A stretch of 38,782 bases of DNA from Polyangia bacterium. GTDB taxonomy: Bacteria > Myxococcota_A > Polyangia > Polyangiales > Polyangiaceae. The notes below the pieces were generated by a model. It was not told where the DNA came from. It did no database searches and saw only the letters and a list, made by a program, of their open reading frames with translations. The stretch covers positions 1 through 38,782 of the forward strand of contig JAUHZF010000038.1 in assembly GCA_030426145.1 (NCBI GenBank), written 5' to 3'. Positions 30,831-38,782 of the stretch are shown piece after piece. The position numbers and the translations under genes were made by a program. How positions within the stretch are numbered: the first letter of the stretch is position 1; each line of letters opens with the position of its first letter.

Positions 30831-32159
30831 TCACCCTCCGACGCGGAGGAACGTGATGGGGATCGACACCATCACCGCCTTGCCTCCCTTGGGGGCAGAG
30901 AACGGGGCTCCGGCCACCACCGCCTTGAGACACGGCACGATGGCGCCGAGTCCTCCTCCTCCGCCGCTCACGCTGAGCACGCCGCCGTCTGGACCGACTT
31001 TGGCCATCAGAACCACGCTGCCCGCGAGCGTGGGGTCACCGTCGAGTCCCGCTTGATAACAGCGGCGGAAGCGACCGCTCATGCGGGCCACCACCGAGGA
31101 GGCGTTCGCGACCTCGCCGCCGCCCGCATCGGTCGAGGCGGCGACGCGCGTCGTGGGACCCGCGACCTCTTGGCTGACCCCGGCCTCGCTGGCGTCTTCG
31201 TCACCATCGCGTCGGCCGACCTGGTTCAGTCGCTCGTGCTGCCCGGGCCGCTCCTCGCGCGAGGCGCGGCCGTCGATCTTCAGCCCGTCATCATCCACGC
31301 CGCTGCCGTTCTTGGCAGCCTCCTCCAGCGCCTTCTGGGGGATGGACGCGTCCTCGTCGAGCACGCCGTCTAGGGCGGGGCCACCACGTACCCCCAGCTT
31401 TTGCACCTCCATCTCGGCGAGCATGCCCGCCAACCGCTCGGCCGCGGCGTCGGCGCTCTCTGGAGGCACGGGCTGGGGCGGGCGTTCACGTCCTTTGGTG
31501 CGCGTGGGCGCGGTCTCCGACGACTTCCGCTCCTTCTCCGGCGCGACCTCGGCTTTCTTTTCGTCGAGGGGCGCTTCGACGGGGAGCGCTTCGACAGGCT
31601 GGGGAACGACCTCAGCGCGCTCCACGATGCGACTCACGATGTAGTGGTCAGCCACCTCCGGGTCCATCCAGTCGGAGTAGAGGGTAGCCAGGGCCATGAA
31701 GTGCACGAGGAACGAGAAGGACGCGAGGATCGTGGTGCGCCAGTCGAGGGTCCAGCCGCGCTCGACCCCCTCGGGCAGCGGCGGCTGCGCTGGCGCAGGG
31801 GGAGGCACCACCAGCTGAAACAGGAGTGTCGTGTCGCCAACGACGAGACGCCCTCGCGCGCCGCCATCGAGGGAGAACACGCGCGTTTCGCCAGCGGACC
31901 ATTCGAGGTCGTCGCCGTGGACTTGGACACGACCGTTGGAAGCCGCAGGGGGATGCAGGATCACGCGCGCGCCGCGCCGCTCGAACAGTCGGACGGTGGC
32001 GCCGCCACCGGGTATGAGGATGTCGGCGTCTTCGTCGCTGCCCATGTTCACGTGACCATGGTGGTGATGCTCGTCGACGATGCGACCCCGCTCGACCACG
32101 GCGATGCGAAGAACACGTCGTCCCTCAGGTGGTGCGACCGCGCGCATCACCGCCGTCAT
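30831..32159 (-). CDS. FHA-like/transmembrane/AgmX-PglI C-terminal domain protein
   Basis: 442 residues from ATG 32159; ATGs at 32201 and 32147 are alternatives. Residues about 15-120 resemble an FHA-type beta domain (VLRIAVVERGRIVDE, VNMGSDEDADILIPGGG, RLFERRGARVILHP). A membrane helix follows at about 160-180 (TTILASFSFLVHFMALATLY). A long charged Pro/Glu/Lys linker crosses the periplasm and the chain ends in an AgmX/PglI domain with CYQAGLDGDPTLAGSVVLMA and VGPDGGVLSV. The paired cysteines of this domain are present (RRCYQ and VPCLKAVVAG). It is organised like TonB/AgmX energy- or signal-coupling proteins of myxobacteria. The FHA call is from pattern only. It may link kinase phosphorylation to the envelope, but that is speculation. 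Confidence 0.8.
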   Translation of the reverse strand: MTAVMRAVAPPEGRRVLRIAVVERGRIVDEHHHHGHVNMGSDEDADILIPGGGATVRLFERRGARVILHPPAASNGRVQVHGDDLEWSAGETRVFSLDGGARGRLVVGDTTLLFQLVVPPPAPAQPPLPEGVERGWTLDWRTTILASFSFLVHFMALATLYSDWMDPEVADHYIVSRIVERAEVVPQPVEALPVEAPLDEKKAEVAPEKERKSSETAPTRTKGRERPPQPVPPESADAAAERLAGMLAEMEVQKLGVRGGPALDGVLDEDASIPQKALEEAAKNGSGVDDDGLKIDGRASREERPGQHERLNQVGRRDGDEDASEAGVSQEVAGPTTRVAASTDAGGGEVANASSVVARMSGRFRRCYQAGLDGDPTLAGSVVLMAKVGPDGGVLSVSGGGGGLGAIVPCLKAVVAGAPFSAPKGGKAVMVSIPITFLRVGG

Positions 32160-32275
32160 CCGCCCCGCGTCTCCGCGAGGCAGGCTCCCAGGCTGTGCCA
32201 TGGGAGGTGCTACGCAGCGCGGGGCGAAAGGATCTACGCTGGCAGAGGAGACGGAAGAGCGGGACACTCAGCTGG

Positions 32276-32671
32276 GTGAGCAGCCAGATCGACGATTTCC
32301 TCTCCGGAACGCCCTTCGCAGTGGTCGGCGCCTCCGACGACCGCCGCAAGTTCGGGAACCTCGTGCTGCGCTGCTACTGGGACCACGGTCTCGCCGCGCA
32401 CCCGGTCAATCCGAGACGAGAGACCATCGAGGGCGCAACCTGCTACGCGCGCCTGGCCGACCTGCCCGAGAAGCCCCACGGGGTGTCCCTCATCACCCCA
32501 CCACCCGTGAGTGAGGCCGTCGTGGCCGAAGCCATCGACCTCGGGATCCGGCATCTGTGGTTTCAACCCGGAGCCGAGAGCCGCGCCGCGATCGAGGGAG
32601 CGCGTTCCGCCGGCATCCACGTCATCGAAGGTGGGCCATGCCTGCTCGTGGAGCTCCCGCGCCGGTTGTGA
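32276..32671 (+). CDS. CoA-binding domain protein (YccU-like)
   Basis: 131 residues from GTG 32276; the frame is open upstream, but a longer product would overlap the start region of the divergent FHA-like gene. No strong ribosome site is visible, so the start is uncertain. The sequence fits small CoA-binding (Rossmann) proteins: AVVGASDDRRKFGNLVLRCY, HPVNPRRETIEGATCYARLA, VSLITPPPVSEAVVAEAIDL, LWFQPGAES and a C-terminal VIEGGPCLLVELP with the conserved Cys. It resembles the N-terminal domain of succinyl-CoA synthetase alpha. Substrate and partners unknown. It converges on the cupin gene with 6 bp between stops. Confidence 0.88.
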   Translation: MSSQIDDFLSGTPFAVVGASDDRRKFGNLVLRCYWDHGLAAHPVNPRRETIEGATCYARLADLPEKPHGVSLITPPPVSEAVVAEAIDLGIRHLWFQPGAESRAAIEGARSAGIHVIEGGPCLLVELPRRL

Positions 32672-32677
32672 CCGGGG

Positions 32678-33079
32678 TCAGCCCGGCTCGGGCGCGTTCT
32701 GGGTTCCCTCGCCAGCGGTGATGAAGAGGGCTTCGGTGGGAACCTCGATCTTGGCCGTGTGCCAGACCCCAGGCGGGTTGATGGCGGCCTGGCCTGCGGT
32801 GAGCTCGGTCTCGATGAGCTCACCGTCGATCTTCTGGACGAGGGTCATTCGGCCGCGCGTCACGAGCACGAGCTCGGCTCCCTTGGGGTGCATCTCCCAA
32901 GTGGCCCAGTCCTTCTCGAAGCGATGAAGTGCGACGAGGCGCCCTTCCGCTCCGTCCTTTCCGTGGGCCTCTCCGTAGCGCTGGTACCACTCCATGGTTC
33001 CGTCGAAGGGTGGCAGAACCACGGCCGTGGCCCCGAGGCCGAGGTGAACGGGGGTCTGGGCGAGCTCGAAGACAGACAT
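32678..33079 (-). CDS. Cupin domain protein
   Basis: 133 residues from ATG 33079 (MSVFELAQTPVHLG). A single cupin barrel is indicated by RFEKDWATWEMHPKGAELVL (with the His and Glu of cupin motif 1 in WEMHPKGAE), GRMTLVQ, and PPGVWHTAKIEVPTEALFIT (His of motif 2). Likely metal-binding; activity cannot be predicted. The divergent protease gene starts 80 bp away. Confidence 0.85.
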   Translation of the reverse strand: MSVFELAQTPVHLGLGATAVVLPPFDGTMEWYQRYGEAHGKDGAEGRLVALHRFEKDWATWEMHPKGAELVLVTRGRMTLVQKIDGELIETELTAGQAAINPPGVWHTAKIEVPTEALFITAGEGTQNAPEPG

Positions 33080-33159
33080 GCCATCATGGTAGCCGGCATA
33101 CGGTTCGGGCGCTTCATGCGACCGCGTGGACGCGCCGGGCACTCGTGTATGCTGCGCGG

Positions 33160-34497
33160 ATGACGCCTCGGGGAACGACCATGCTCGTCGCGCTGACGCT
33201 CGGCAGCGCGGCGTGCGGGCGCAGCGACGAGTCGTCCGAGTCCAACCTGATCCACGGCGCCGACGACCGCCACGACGTCTACGAGCACCCCGACCAGCGG
33301 CTCGTCGCCCTGGCCGAGCGCTCGATCGTGGCCCTGGTGAAAGCCGATCGGATCGACGCCAGCGACCCCAGTGCGATCCGGTTCGACGCCGAAACCCTGG
33401 GTGAAGCCAAAGACCTCTGTGCGGACGAGGCCTTCGCAGAGGACCCGGCCATCGCCCACTGTTCGGGCACGCTCATCGGCGATGACCTCGTCCTCACCGC
33501 TGCCCACTGCGTGCCGGGCGGAAACTGCGACGGCATCGACTTCGTGTTCGGGCTGCATCACGACGGGCCCGGGAAGCTGCACCCGATCACGAGCGACGAC
33601 GTGTTCCACTGCGCCGGACTGCTCGAGGTCGACGGCCTCCCGGCCTTCGACCGCCCACGGGACGTGGCCGTGCTCCGCCTCGACCGACCAGCCACGCCAC
33701 GCTTCGAACCCGTGCCCGTTCGCGGTCCGAACGCGGCCGTGACCCAAGGCCAAGCCCTCGCCACCATCGGCTTTCCTTGGGGTGCGCCTGCCAAGATCGA
33801 GAGTGCGGGCAAAGTCACTGCACCTCGGGCGGAGAGCCTCGACTACTTCCTTACCGACCAGGACATCTTCCGTGGCAACTCGGGCTCTGGCGTCTTCGCC
33901 CTCGACACGCTCGAGCTGATCGGGGTCGTCATCGAATTCGAGTCGGTCGAAAAGGAGACCACGACCGCAGGCCCCTGCGAAAGAATCACGCACCTCGACG
34001 GGGAACGCGGCACGACCCGTGTCGCCTACGCCCGGCACGTCCCGGGCTTTGGCGCCTGTGCGAGCCCCTTCGACAGCAAGCACATCGACTACGATGCAGG
34101 GGCCATGCTGCCTCCGCTCTCAGCCTGTGGCCACGACGAGGTCGTTCTTCCGATCCACGGCTCGGTTCCCAGCGACGCCGCCTGGCGGTGGACCGTGGTG
34201 GAGGGCGCAGCGCAGTGCGGGGGTCAGGTCACCCTCACGCCTTCGCACCCCGGGGTTACCGTATGTGCCTACACCACCTGCTACGCGGGTCCCCAGCACA
34301 CGGAGCTGACGTGTGAGGGCATGTCGACGCTGGGACCGCAGGGCCAACCCGGCTGCTGCAGCGGGCCCGGCCAGCCACTTCAGTTGAACGCGACCTGCCC
34401 GACGCAAGACCCCGATGGGATGTTCCTCCACATGCTGTCGATCACGCCCCATAGCCCCGGCAGCTGCACCGAGGCCGAGCTGCGGGTCGCCCTGTGA
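33160..34497 (+). CDS. Trypsin-like serine protease lipoprotein with Cys-rich C-terminal region
   Basis: 445 residues from ATG 33160 (MTPRGTTMLVALTLGSAAC, lipobox SAAC). The chymotrypsin-fold domain has a full triad: His116 in TAAHC, Asp168 in DVAVLRL and Ser241 in GNSGSG. CSGTLIGDDLVLTAAHC and TIGFPWGAPAKI are typical V8/glutamyl-endopeptidase-like surroundings. Residues about 300-445 are a beta-rich region with many cysteines (PGVTVCAYTTCYAGPQ, GCCSGPGQP), probably a separate disulphide-bonded domain. It is exported and anchored to a membrane, so it probably cleaves extracellular or periplasmic proteins. No inhibitor or pro-peptide was recognised. Confidence 0.9.
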   Translation: MTPRGTTMLVALTLGSAACGRSDESSESNLIHGADDRHDVYEHPDQRLVALAERSIVALVKADRIDASDPSAIRFDAETLGEAKDLCADEAFAEDPAIAHCSGTLIGDDLVLTAAHCVPGGNCDGIDFVFGLHHDGPGKLHPITSDDVFHCAGLLEVDGLPAFDRPRDVAVLRLDRPATPRFEPVPVRGPNAAVTQGQALATIGFPWGAPAKIESAGKVTAPRAESLDYFLTDQDIFRGNSGSGVFALDTLELIGVVIEFESVEKETTTAGPCERITHLDGERGTTRVAYARHVPGFGACASPFDSKHIDYDAGAMLPPLSACGHDEVVLPIHGSVPSDAAWRWTVVEGAAQCGGQVTLTPSHPGVTVCAYTTCYAGPQHTELTCEGMSTLGPQGQPGCCSGPGQPLQLNATCPTQDPDGMFLHMLSITPHSPGSCTEAELRVAL

Positions 34498-34503
34498 CCA
34501 CGG

Positions 34504-34851
34504 CTACTCGATGACCTCTTGGGCCAGGGCATAGGGCTGAACCGGCACCGCGAGGAAGGCCTTGTCCGGGTCGTGTTCCCACTTTTCGAGCTGCTCGCGG
34601 CTGGGTCGGGTGAGCTTACCCGACGCGATCCAATCTCCGACGGTATCGGTGTCGTTCTCAGCGATGGCCATCGCACAAGTGAGCAGGTCGAGGTCGGGGT
34701 CGACGAGGAAGACGGCCTCACGGAGCACGTGGGCCTGTAGGTCACGCCACTGAACAGGACCGAGCTGGCTTTCGAGGACGGCGCGCTTGTCGAGCGGGGT
34801 TGGGCTCGGGTCGTCGTCGATGGTCATCGCGGGGTCGTACCACGGCGTCAT
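34504..34851 (-). CDS. DUF2288 family protein
   Basis: 115 residues from ATG 34851; ATG 34827 is an alternative and would match the usual family length better. The core matches DUF2288 along its length: LGPVQWRDLQAHVLREAVFL, VDPDLDLLTCAMAIAENDTD, VGDWIASGKLTRPS and AFLAVPVQPYALAQEV. A small cytoplasmic protein of unknown function. It converges with the protease gene with 6 bp between stops. Confidence 0.85.
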   Translation of the reverse strand: MTPWYDPAMTIDDDPSPTPLDKRAVLESQLGPVQWRDLQAHVLREAVFLVDPDLDLLTCAMAIAENDTDTVGDWIASGKLTRPSREQLEKWEHDPDKAFLAVPVQPYALAQEVIE

Positions 34852-34966
34852 CGGTGTCGAGCCGCCGTTCTTCGAATTGCCGAGCAGGAACCGGAGCGCG
34901 CGGACGTCTCGGGGGAGCCTATCTCATTCCCAGCCGTGCTGGGCGCGGCAGAGAAAGGACGGAGGA

Positions 34967-35728
34967 ATGGATCGATTGAAGGACAAGGTGGCCCTGATCA
35001 CGGGCGCGAGCACGGGCATCGGTCGTGCGGCGGCACGACTCTTCGCACGCGAGGGTGCGCGCGTGGTCGTGGTCGCCAGGCGCAAGAACGAGCTGGACGA
35101 GCTCGTCGGTGAGATCGAAGCCGAGGGAGGCCAAGCGATTTCCCATGCGGGCGACGTTCGGGATGAAGCTTGCGCCGAGGGCGCCGTAGAAACGGCGCGG
35201 GCCCGGTTTGGAGGTCTCCACATTGCGATGAACAACGCTGGGTCGCTGGGGCCCATGATGGCGACAGAACAAGTGCCACTCCGTGACTGGGAGTCGACTG
35301 TGGCCGTGAACCTCACGAGTGCGTTCCTCGGCGCGAAGCACCAGTGGAGAAGCCTGCGCGAAAATGGCGGCTCGTTGATCTTCACCTCGACCTTCGTCGG
35401 GCACACGGTCGGCATGGCACAGATGGCGAGCTATGCCGCCGCGAAGTCTGGGCTCGTCGGACTTGCGCTTGCATTGGCGGCAGAGGGCGGTCGAGAGGGG
35501 ATCAGGGTCAATGTGCTCGCCCCCGGGGGCACGGACACGCCTATGGGGCGAACGGTCGCCAACAGCCCCGAGGCGATGGACTACGTACGGGGACTTCATG
35601 CCCTCGGGCGCATCGCATCGCCGGACGAGATCGCGCAATCCGCGCTCTACCTCGCCTCGGACCAATCCGCCTTCGTGACGGGTACGGTCCATCTGGTCGA
35701 TGGTGGCGTGTCGATCTTCCGCGGCTGA
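34967..35728 (+). CDS. Short-chain dehydrogenase/reductase (classical SDR)
   Basis: 253 residues from ATG 34967 after a strong GGAGG ribosome site; a much longer frame upstream is not supported. Cofactor motif TGASTGIGRAAARLF, structural NNAGS, active-site Tyr156-x3-Lys160 (SYAAAKSGL) with a preceding Ser in IFTSTFVG, and the C-terminal GTVHLVDGGVSIF. An Arg-rich segment after the second strand (VVVARRKNELDELVG) suggests NADP preference. Substrate unknown. It converges on the amidohydrolase gene with 5 bp between stops. Confidence 0.93.
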   Translation: MDRLKDKVALITGASTGIGRAAARLFAREGARVVVVARRKNELDELVGEIEAEGGQAISHAGDVRDEACAEGAVETARARFGGLHIAMNNAGSLGPMMATEQVPLRDWESTVAVNLTSAFLGAKHQWRSLRENGGSLIFTSTFVGHTVGMAQMASYAAAKSGLVGLALALAAEGGREGIRVNVLAPGGTDTPMGRTVANSPEAMDYVRGLHALGRIASPDEIAQSALYLASDQSAFVTGTVHLVDGGVSIFRG

Positions 35729-35733
35729 CTTGG

Positions 35734-37038
35734 CTAGAGACCGGCGCGGGTGCGAACGCGAGTGAGGGCCGCCATGGCCTCACGAACGGTTTCTTCGGTG
35801 TCCCAGCCAACCACGCCACCATCGCGAACGACGCACCGTCCTCCGATGTAGACCTCGCGCACGTTGGCCGGGGTCATGGCGTAGACGATGGCGCCGTCGG
35901 CGGGTCCCCCGCCGAGCGAGTGGAGGAGGTTGGGCTCGAGTACCACGAGGTCGGCGTCTCGACCTACGCCAAGCTCGCCGGCGTTGAGGCCAAGCGCTTC
36001 GGCGCCGGCCTTGGTGGCCATGTGCAATGCATCGCGAGCGGGCATGGTCTCGGCGCCGAGCCGCGGCTTCTGGATGAGGGCCGCGAGGCGCATCTCCGCG
36101 AATGGGTCCATGCGATTGTTGCAGGGCGCGCCGTCGGCGCCGAGAGCGCAACGTACGCCGCGGCTGCGCAGCTCGGGCACGCGGCAGAGGCCGCTCGCGA
36201 GCTTGGCGTTTGAGCCGGGGCAGTGAACGACCGTGGTGCCGGTGTCGGCGAGGATGGCTTCTTCGTCGTCGGTGAGGTGGATGCAATGCGCAAGCGCCAC
36301 GTCCTCGCCGGTGAGTCCGAGCTCGTGCAGGTGGACGATGTTGTCGCGCCCAGAGAGCTCGCGCACGAGCGCGACTTCGTCTCGGTTCTCCGAAGCGTGG
36401 GAGTGGATCATGCACCCGTGTTGGCGAGCGAGGCGGGCGGTCTCACGCAAGAGGTCGTCCGAGCAGGACGGGACGAAGCGGGGGGCGTAGGCGAAGCGGA
36501 GGTTGCCTTTGCCGTGCCACGCCGCGCGGAGGCGCTCGGCTTCTTCGAGGTTGTGGTCGAGGCTAGCCCCGAGGCCAGCCTCGTTGTCGCGGTCCATCAT
36601 CGCGTTGCCGATGAAGGCGTGCAGGCCGACTTCCTGGGCCGCGCGGAACACCGCGTCGGTGTTTCGCACGGTGGCCATGTCGAGGATGGCGGTGGTGCCC
36701 GCGAGAAGCATCTCGGTGAGTCCGACCCGGGCGGACCAGTATGCGCTCTCTTCGTCGTGTGCGCGCTCGAGGGGCCAGATGCGCGTGCGTAACCAGTCGA
36801 GGAGCGCGAGGTCGTCGGCCATGCCACGGAACAGTGCCTGAACGAGGTGCACGTGGGCTTGCACGAAGCCCGGCACGATGACCTTGCCGGGCATCTCGAG
36901 GACCTCATGGCCTTCGAGGCGCAACGAGGGCTCGATGGCGGCGATGCGCCCGCCCTCGACCAGGAGGTCGTGGTCCTCGAGGATCTGGTGCGCGGCGTCG
37001 CAGAGCACCAAGGTCGCGCCGCGAAAGATCTGTCCCAT
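35734..37038 (-). CDS. ATZ/TRZ/SsnA-type amidohydrolase (cytosine/guanine/adenosine-derivative deaminase-like)
   Basis: 434 residues from ATG 37038 (MGQIFRGATLVLCD). Metal-ligand motifs of the deaminase branch: His62/His64 in QAHVHLVQAL, a His in MIHSHASENRDE, the later VALAHCIHLTDDE segment and the Asp in ALGADGAPCNNRMD. FVQ in place of the usual NxHxH lead is typical of AtzB/TrzN-like enzymes. Closest by recall are S-adenosylhomocysteine/5'-deoxyadenosine-type deaminases and ATZ/TRZ hydrolases; the substrate cannot be read. It might feed purine bases toward xanthine dehydrogenase but lies about 16 kb away, so a link is weak. It is divergent from the questin-oxidase-like gene. Confidence 0.9.
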   Translation of the reverse strand: MGQIFRGATLVLCDAAHQILEDHDLLVEGGRIAAIEPSLRLEGHEVLEMPGKVIVPGFVQAHVHLVQALFRGMADDLALLDWLRTRIWPLERAHDEESAYWSARVGLTEMLLAGTTAILDMATVRNTDAVFRAAQEVGLHAFIGNAMMDRDNEAGLGASLDHNLEEAERLRAAWHGKGNLRFAYAPRFVPSCSDDLLRETARLARQHGCMIHSHASENRDEVALVRELSGRDNIVHLHELGLTGEDVALAHCIHLTDDEEAILADTGTTVVHCPGSNAKLASGLCRVPELRSRGVRCALGADGAPCNNRMDPFAEMRLAALIQKPRLGAETMPARDALHMATKAGAEALGLNAGELGVGRDADLVVLEPNLLHSLGGGPADGAIVYAMTPANVREVYIGGRCVVRDGGVVGWDTEETVREAMAALTRVRTRAGL

Positions 37039-37163
37039 CCACGCTCTATACCCTTCCGCGGGCCGTCGCGGAAAAACTCCGAGGTTGGATGCGGAGAGAG
37101 CGCCGTGATGATGTGATGTCCATCGTGTTGCTGAGTCGCCAGGCCGGGCCATAGGTTGTCCCG

Positions 37164-38183
37164 ATGAGCCTGCCCGTCGACGAACGAACCCTCGATGAAG
37201 CCTTGGTCCGGGTCCACCGCACGTCTTCGACGTGGAGGGGTAACCTGGCCAACCACGCCCCGATGGCAGCCGACGCCCTCGTCGAGCTGGGGCGCGCGGA
37301 AGCGATCCCAGCTTTCATGGAGGACTATGGCCGCAACCTAGAGCCCGTTGCGGCGCAGCCGGTCGCCTTTCTGGGGGAGGGGTGGCGCGGTCATCTGGGC
37401 GAGCGTGCAGCGGCGGGAAGGCTGTCGGCCCACTTCGAGGCGTGGTTGGGGCGTGCAGGGTGGGAGCAGGTGCTGCGGGAGGTGCTTCCGGTTCTCATGG
37501 GCGGGGTCCTCGGTGGCTCGCTGCATGGCCTGATCAGGCTGGGGCATGCCGTGGCGGGTCTGCGTCGGCACGACACGCCCGTGCGACGCCGTGAGGTGGC
37601 ATGGGCGCTGGGGTATTGGGCCTCCGAGTACCGTGCCTTGCGTGGGGAGGTCGGCACGGAGCCGACGGTTCCGGTGGCGGAGGCCCTTTCGCATCTCTCG
37701 GCCATGCCCGATGCGCTGAGGGTGGAAGGCATCATCACGGAGAGGGCAGCAGCGGCGGCCGAGTCCGAGAGGTTTGCACGAGACGTGGCGGAATTCGATC
37801 TGGGGCTGGACGTGGCGTCCACCCTCGACGCGGTGCTACTCGGTGCGGCAACGTGGTTGGTGGCCGAGCCAGCGTCTCGGTTTACCTACCTGCATGCCAT
37901 CACGGCAACGTCTGCGCTGCGCGGGCTGCTTCCGTGCTTCGAGGATGGGGGGTCGATGGCGCTCCGTGCCTACGTGCATGCGCTCGCAGCAGTGCGCTCG
38001 ATGAGCCGCGGGCCGAGCGAGGGCGAGGTGGGGAGGACCGCGGCGCTCGCCGAGCTCGTTGAAGCGGCGGTCGCGAGTCGCGACGACCACAAGATCAAGT
38101 TGGCGGCGGCGGTGACCCGGGAACATGCCCGCCTCGAGGACGACCGCCTCCTCGCTGCGGCCACGGTGTTCATTCGGCCCTGA
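37164..38183 (+). CDS. Questin oxidase-like protein (DUF4243)
   Basis: 339 residues. The opening segment NHAPMAADALVELGRAEAIP followed by FMEDYGRNLEP matches the N-terminal signature of the questin oxidase/AflY-type family. HGLIRLGHAVAGLRRHDT in the middle and DDHKIKLAAAVTREH near the C-terminus are further family segments with conserved histidines. In fungi these are Baeyer-Villiger-type or ring-opening oxidases in polyketide pathways; bacterial members are little studied. No biosynthetic genes are adjacent apart from the SDR. Reading frame length is normal. Confidence 0.85.
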   Translation: MSLPVDERTLDEALVRVHRTSSTWRGNLANHAPMAADALVELGRAEAIPAFMEDYGRNLEPVAAQPVAFLGEGWRGHLGERAAAGRLSAHFEAWLGRAGWEQVLREVLPVLMGGVLGGSLHGLIRLGHAVAGLRRHDTPVRRREVAWALGYWASEYRALRGEVGTEPTVPVAEALSHLSAMPDALRVEGIITERAAAAAESERFARDVAEFDLGLDVASTLDAVLLGAATWLVAEPASRFTYLHAITATSALRGLLPCFEDGGSMALRAYVHALAAVRSMSRGPSEGEVGRTAALAELVEAAVASRDDHKIKLAAAVTREHARLEDDRLLAAATVFIRP

Positions 38184-38553
38184 AGGTCGCCATCCTGGCC
38201 TTCGAAACGCATCGCGTCGTCCTCTTCGTGGCGCTCGCAGCGGGCCAGCCGCACATGTGCCGTCGCAGTCGACGGTCTGCGCGAGGACGTCCCCCGTGCA
38301 CTCCAGCGTCTCGTCGAGGGGTCGTTGGTGCTTGGGTACGTCGGTCGGTCGTGGCGGGAGCGCACCACGAGGTTCCCGTCATCGTCGCAGTGGTCGACGA
38401 AGGTCCCGTTGGTGCCGGAGACGGACACGACGACCTCGGCTTCTGCGTAGGCCGCGTCCGTGCGAAACCGCTCGGGATCTACTGGTGGTGTGCCCGCCCT
38501 GGTTTCACCACCGCAAGCGGCCAAGAGCGTGAGGATGACGATGGCAACCGCAT
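38170..38553 (-). pseudogene. Lipoprotein gene remnant with frameshifts
   Basis: On the minus strand an ATG (38553) is followed by a lipoprotein signal that only reads correctly if one base is added: the in-frame copy downstream gives AIVILTLLAACGGE with lipobox LAAC but has no start codon in its own frame. The mature part reads DAAYAEAEVVVSVSGTNG and VDHCDDDGNLVVRS, then coding character moves to another frame (LDETLECTGDVLAQTVDCDG) and seems lost near the end. At least two frameshifts are needed. This could be true decay or sequencing errors in GC-rich DNA. The 3' end overlaps the end of the questin-oxidase-like gene, so the exact end is uncertain. Confidence 0.45.
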
Positions 38554-38629
38554 GTCTCGAGCATTGCAGGATCAGCGATCCAGGAATTGCGCGCGAGAGG
38601 GAGGGTGCTCGATTCGATGAATGGGTGAG

Positions 38630-38782
38630 ATGGCAGTGCCTCGTTGTGTCGTGCCTGGAAAGACCCTGTTCATTTCGCGCCGTTGTTCGGAGCGAAGGTT
38701 CTTCCTGAAACCGTGTCAGGCGACACGGAGCTCCGTGGTGTACTTGGTGGCCGAAGCCGCGCAGCGGTACGGCGTGCAGGTG
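38630..38782 (+). CDS. REP-associated tyrosine transposase (Y1/IS200-like), N-terminal part
   Basis: 51 codons from ATG 38630 to the window edge, no stop. The sequence VPRCVVPGKTLFISRRCSER, then FFLKPCQATRS and YLVAEAAQRYGVQV, matches the start of the large myxobacterial RAYT/Y1_Tnp group, whose members begin with a PG-x-x-x-x-I-x-RRC-x-x-R-x-F-x-L-x-P pattern. These single-strand transposases contain a HUH motif and a catalytic Tyr, both beyond the visible part. It is cut by the window, so intactness cannot be judged. Confidence 0.8.
   Translation, partial: MAVPRCVVPGKTLFISRRCSERRFFLKPCQATRSSVVYLVAEAAQRYGVQV

Overview
The window is high-GC DNA, densely packed with genes, and looks like a chromosome of Myxococcota, probably the Polyangia/Sandaracinaceae side. 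The signs are a DUF1592 + DUF1552 pair, two AgmX/PglI C-terminal-domain proteins, a Hanks-type kinase fused to a beta-propeller, a DUF2169/VgrG type VI secretion module, a sigma54 activator, and about ten lipoproteins with Gly/Ser- or Ala/Pro-rich linkers. This placement is inferred from gene content; the window holds no rRNA or tRNA.

Layout. 1-5515: a co-transcribed type VI secretion accessory island with a partial gene, a DUF2169 protein, a small spike-like protein, VgrG, and a protein with helical end modules and a repeated linker motif. 5582-10865: a small zinc-ribbon membrane protein, the DUF1592/DUF1552 operon, a lipoprotein and a DUF1223 lipoprotein. 10975-12897: a SUKH-like protein, a TetR repressor with three palindromic sites, and the regulated epimerase gene, which has lost its middle. 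12899-15544: an ExbD-like/AgmX lipoprotein, a small membrane protein and a TIGR01777 epimerase. 15708-19910: xanthine dehydrogenase-type xdhA-xdhB and a DMT-family membrane protein. 19917-21779: YaeQ and two lipoproteins.

21928-29438 is the most interesting part. A sensorless Ser/Thr kinase gene is divergent from a GAF-AAA+ sigma54 activator that ends in two Fis-like helix-turn-helix units. Next come a lipoprotein gene, a large kinase/propeller gene on the other strand, and a serine-hydrolase lipoprotein gene. Both lipoprotein genes have the same upstream layout: two GACCGTCCA sites exactly 23 bp apart, then a -24/-12 (sigma54) element whose -12 GC lies exactly 14 bp before the ATG. The site-to-promoter distances differ by 10 bp, one helical turn. 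I read this as a compact, self-contained sigma54 regulon controlling surface lipoproteins with kinase partners, possibly with near-leaderless transcripts.

29466-38782: a DUF1269 membrane protein, an OmpA-like lipoprotein, an FHA-like/TM/AgmX protein, a CoA-binding protein, a cupin, a trypsin-like lipoprotein protease, a DUF2288 protein, an SDR oxidoreductase, an ATZ/TRZ-type amidohydrolase, a questin-oxidase-like protein, a frameshifted lipoprotein remnant, and the first 51 codons of a REP-associated (Y1/IS200-like) transposase cut by the window edge. No CRISPR array, riboswitch, tRNA or rRNA was seen, and no gene-free stretch is longer than about 170 bp.
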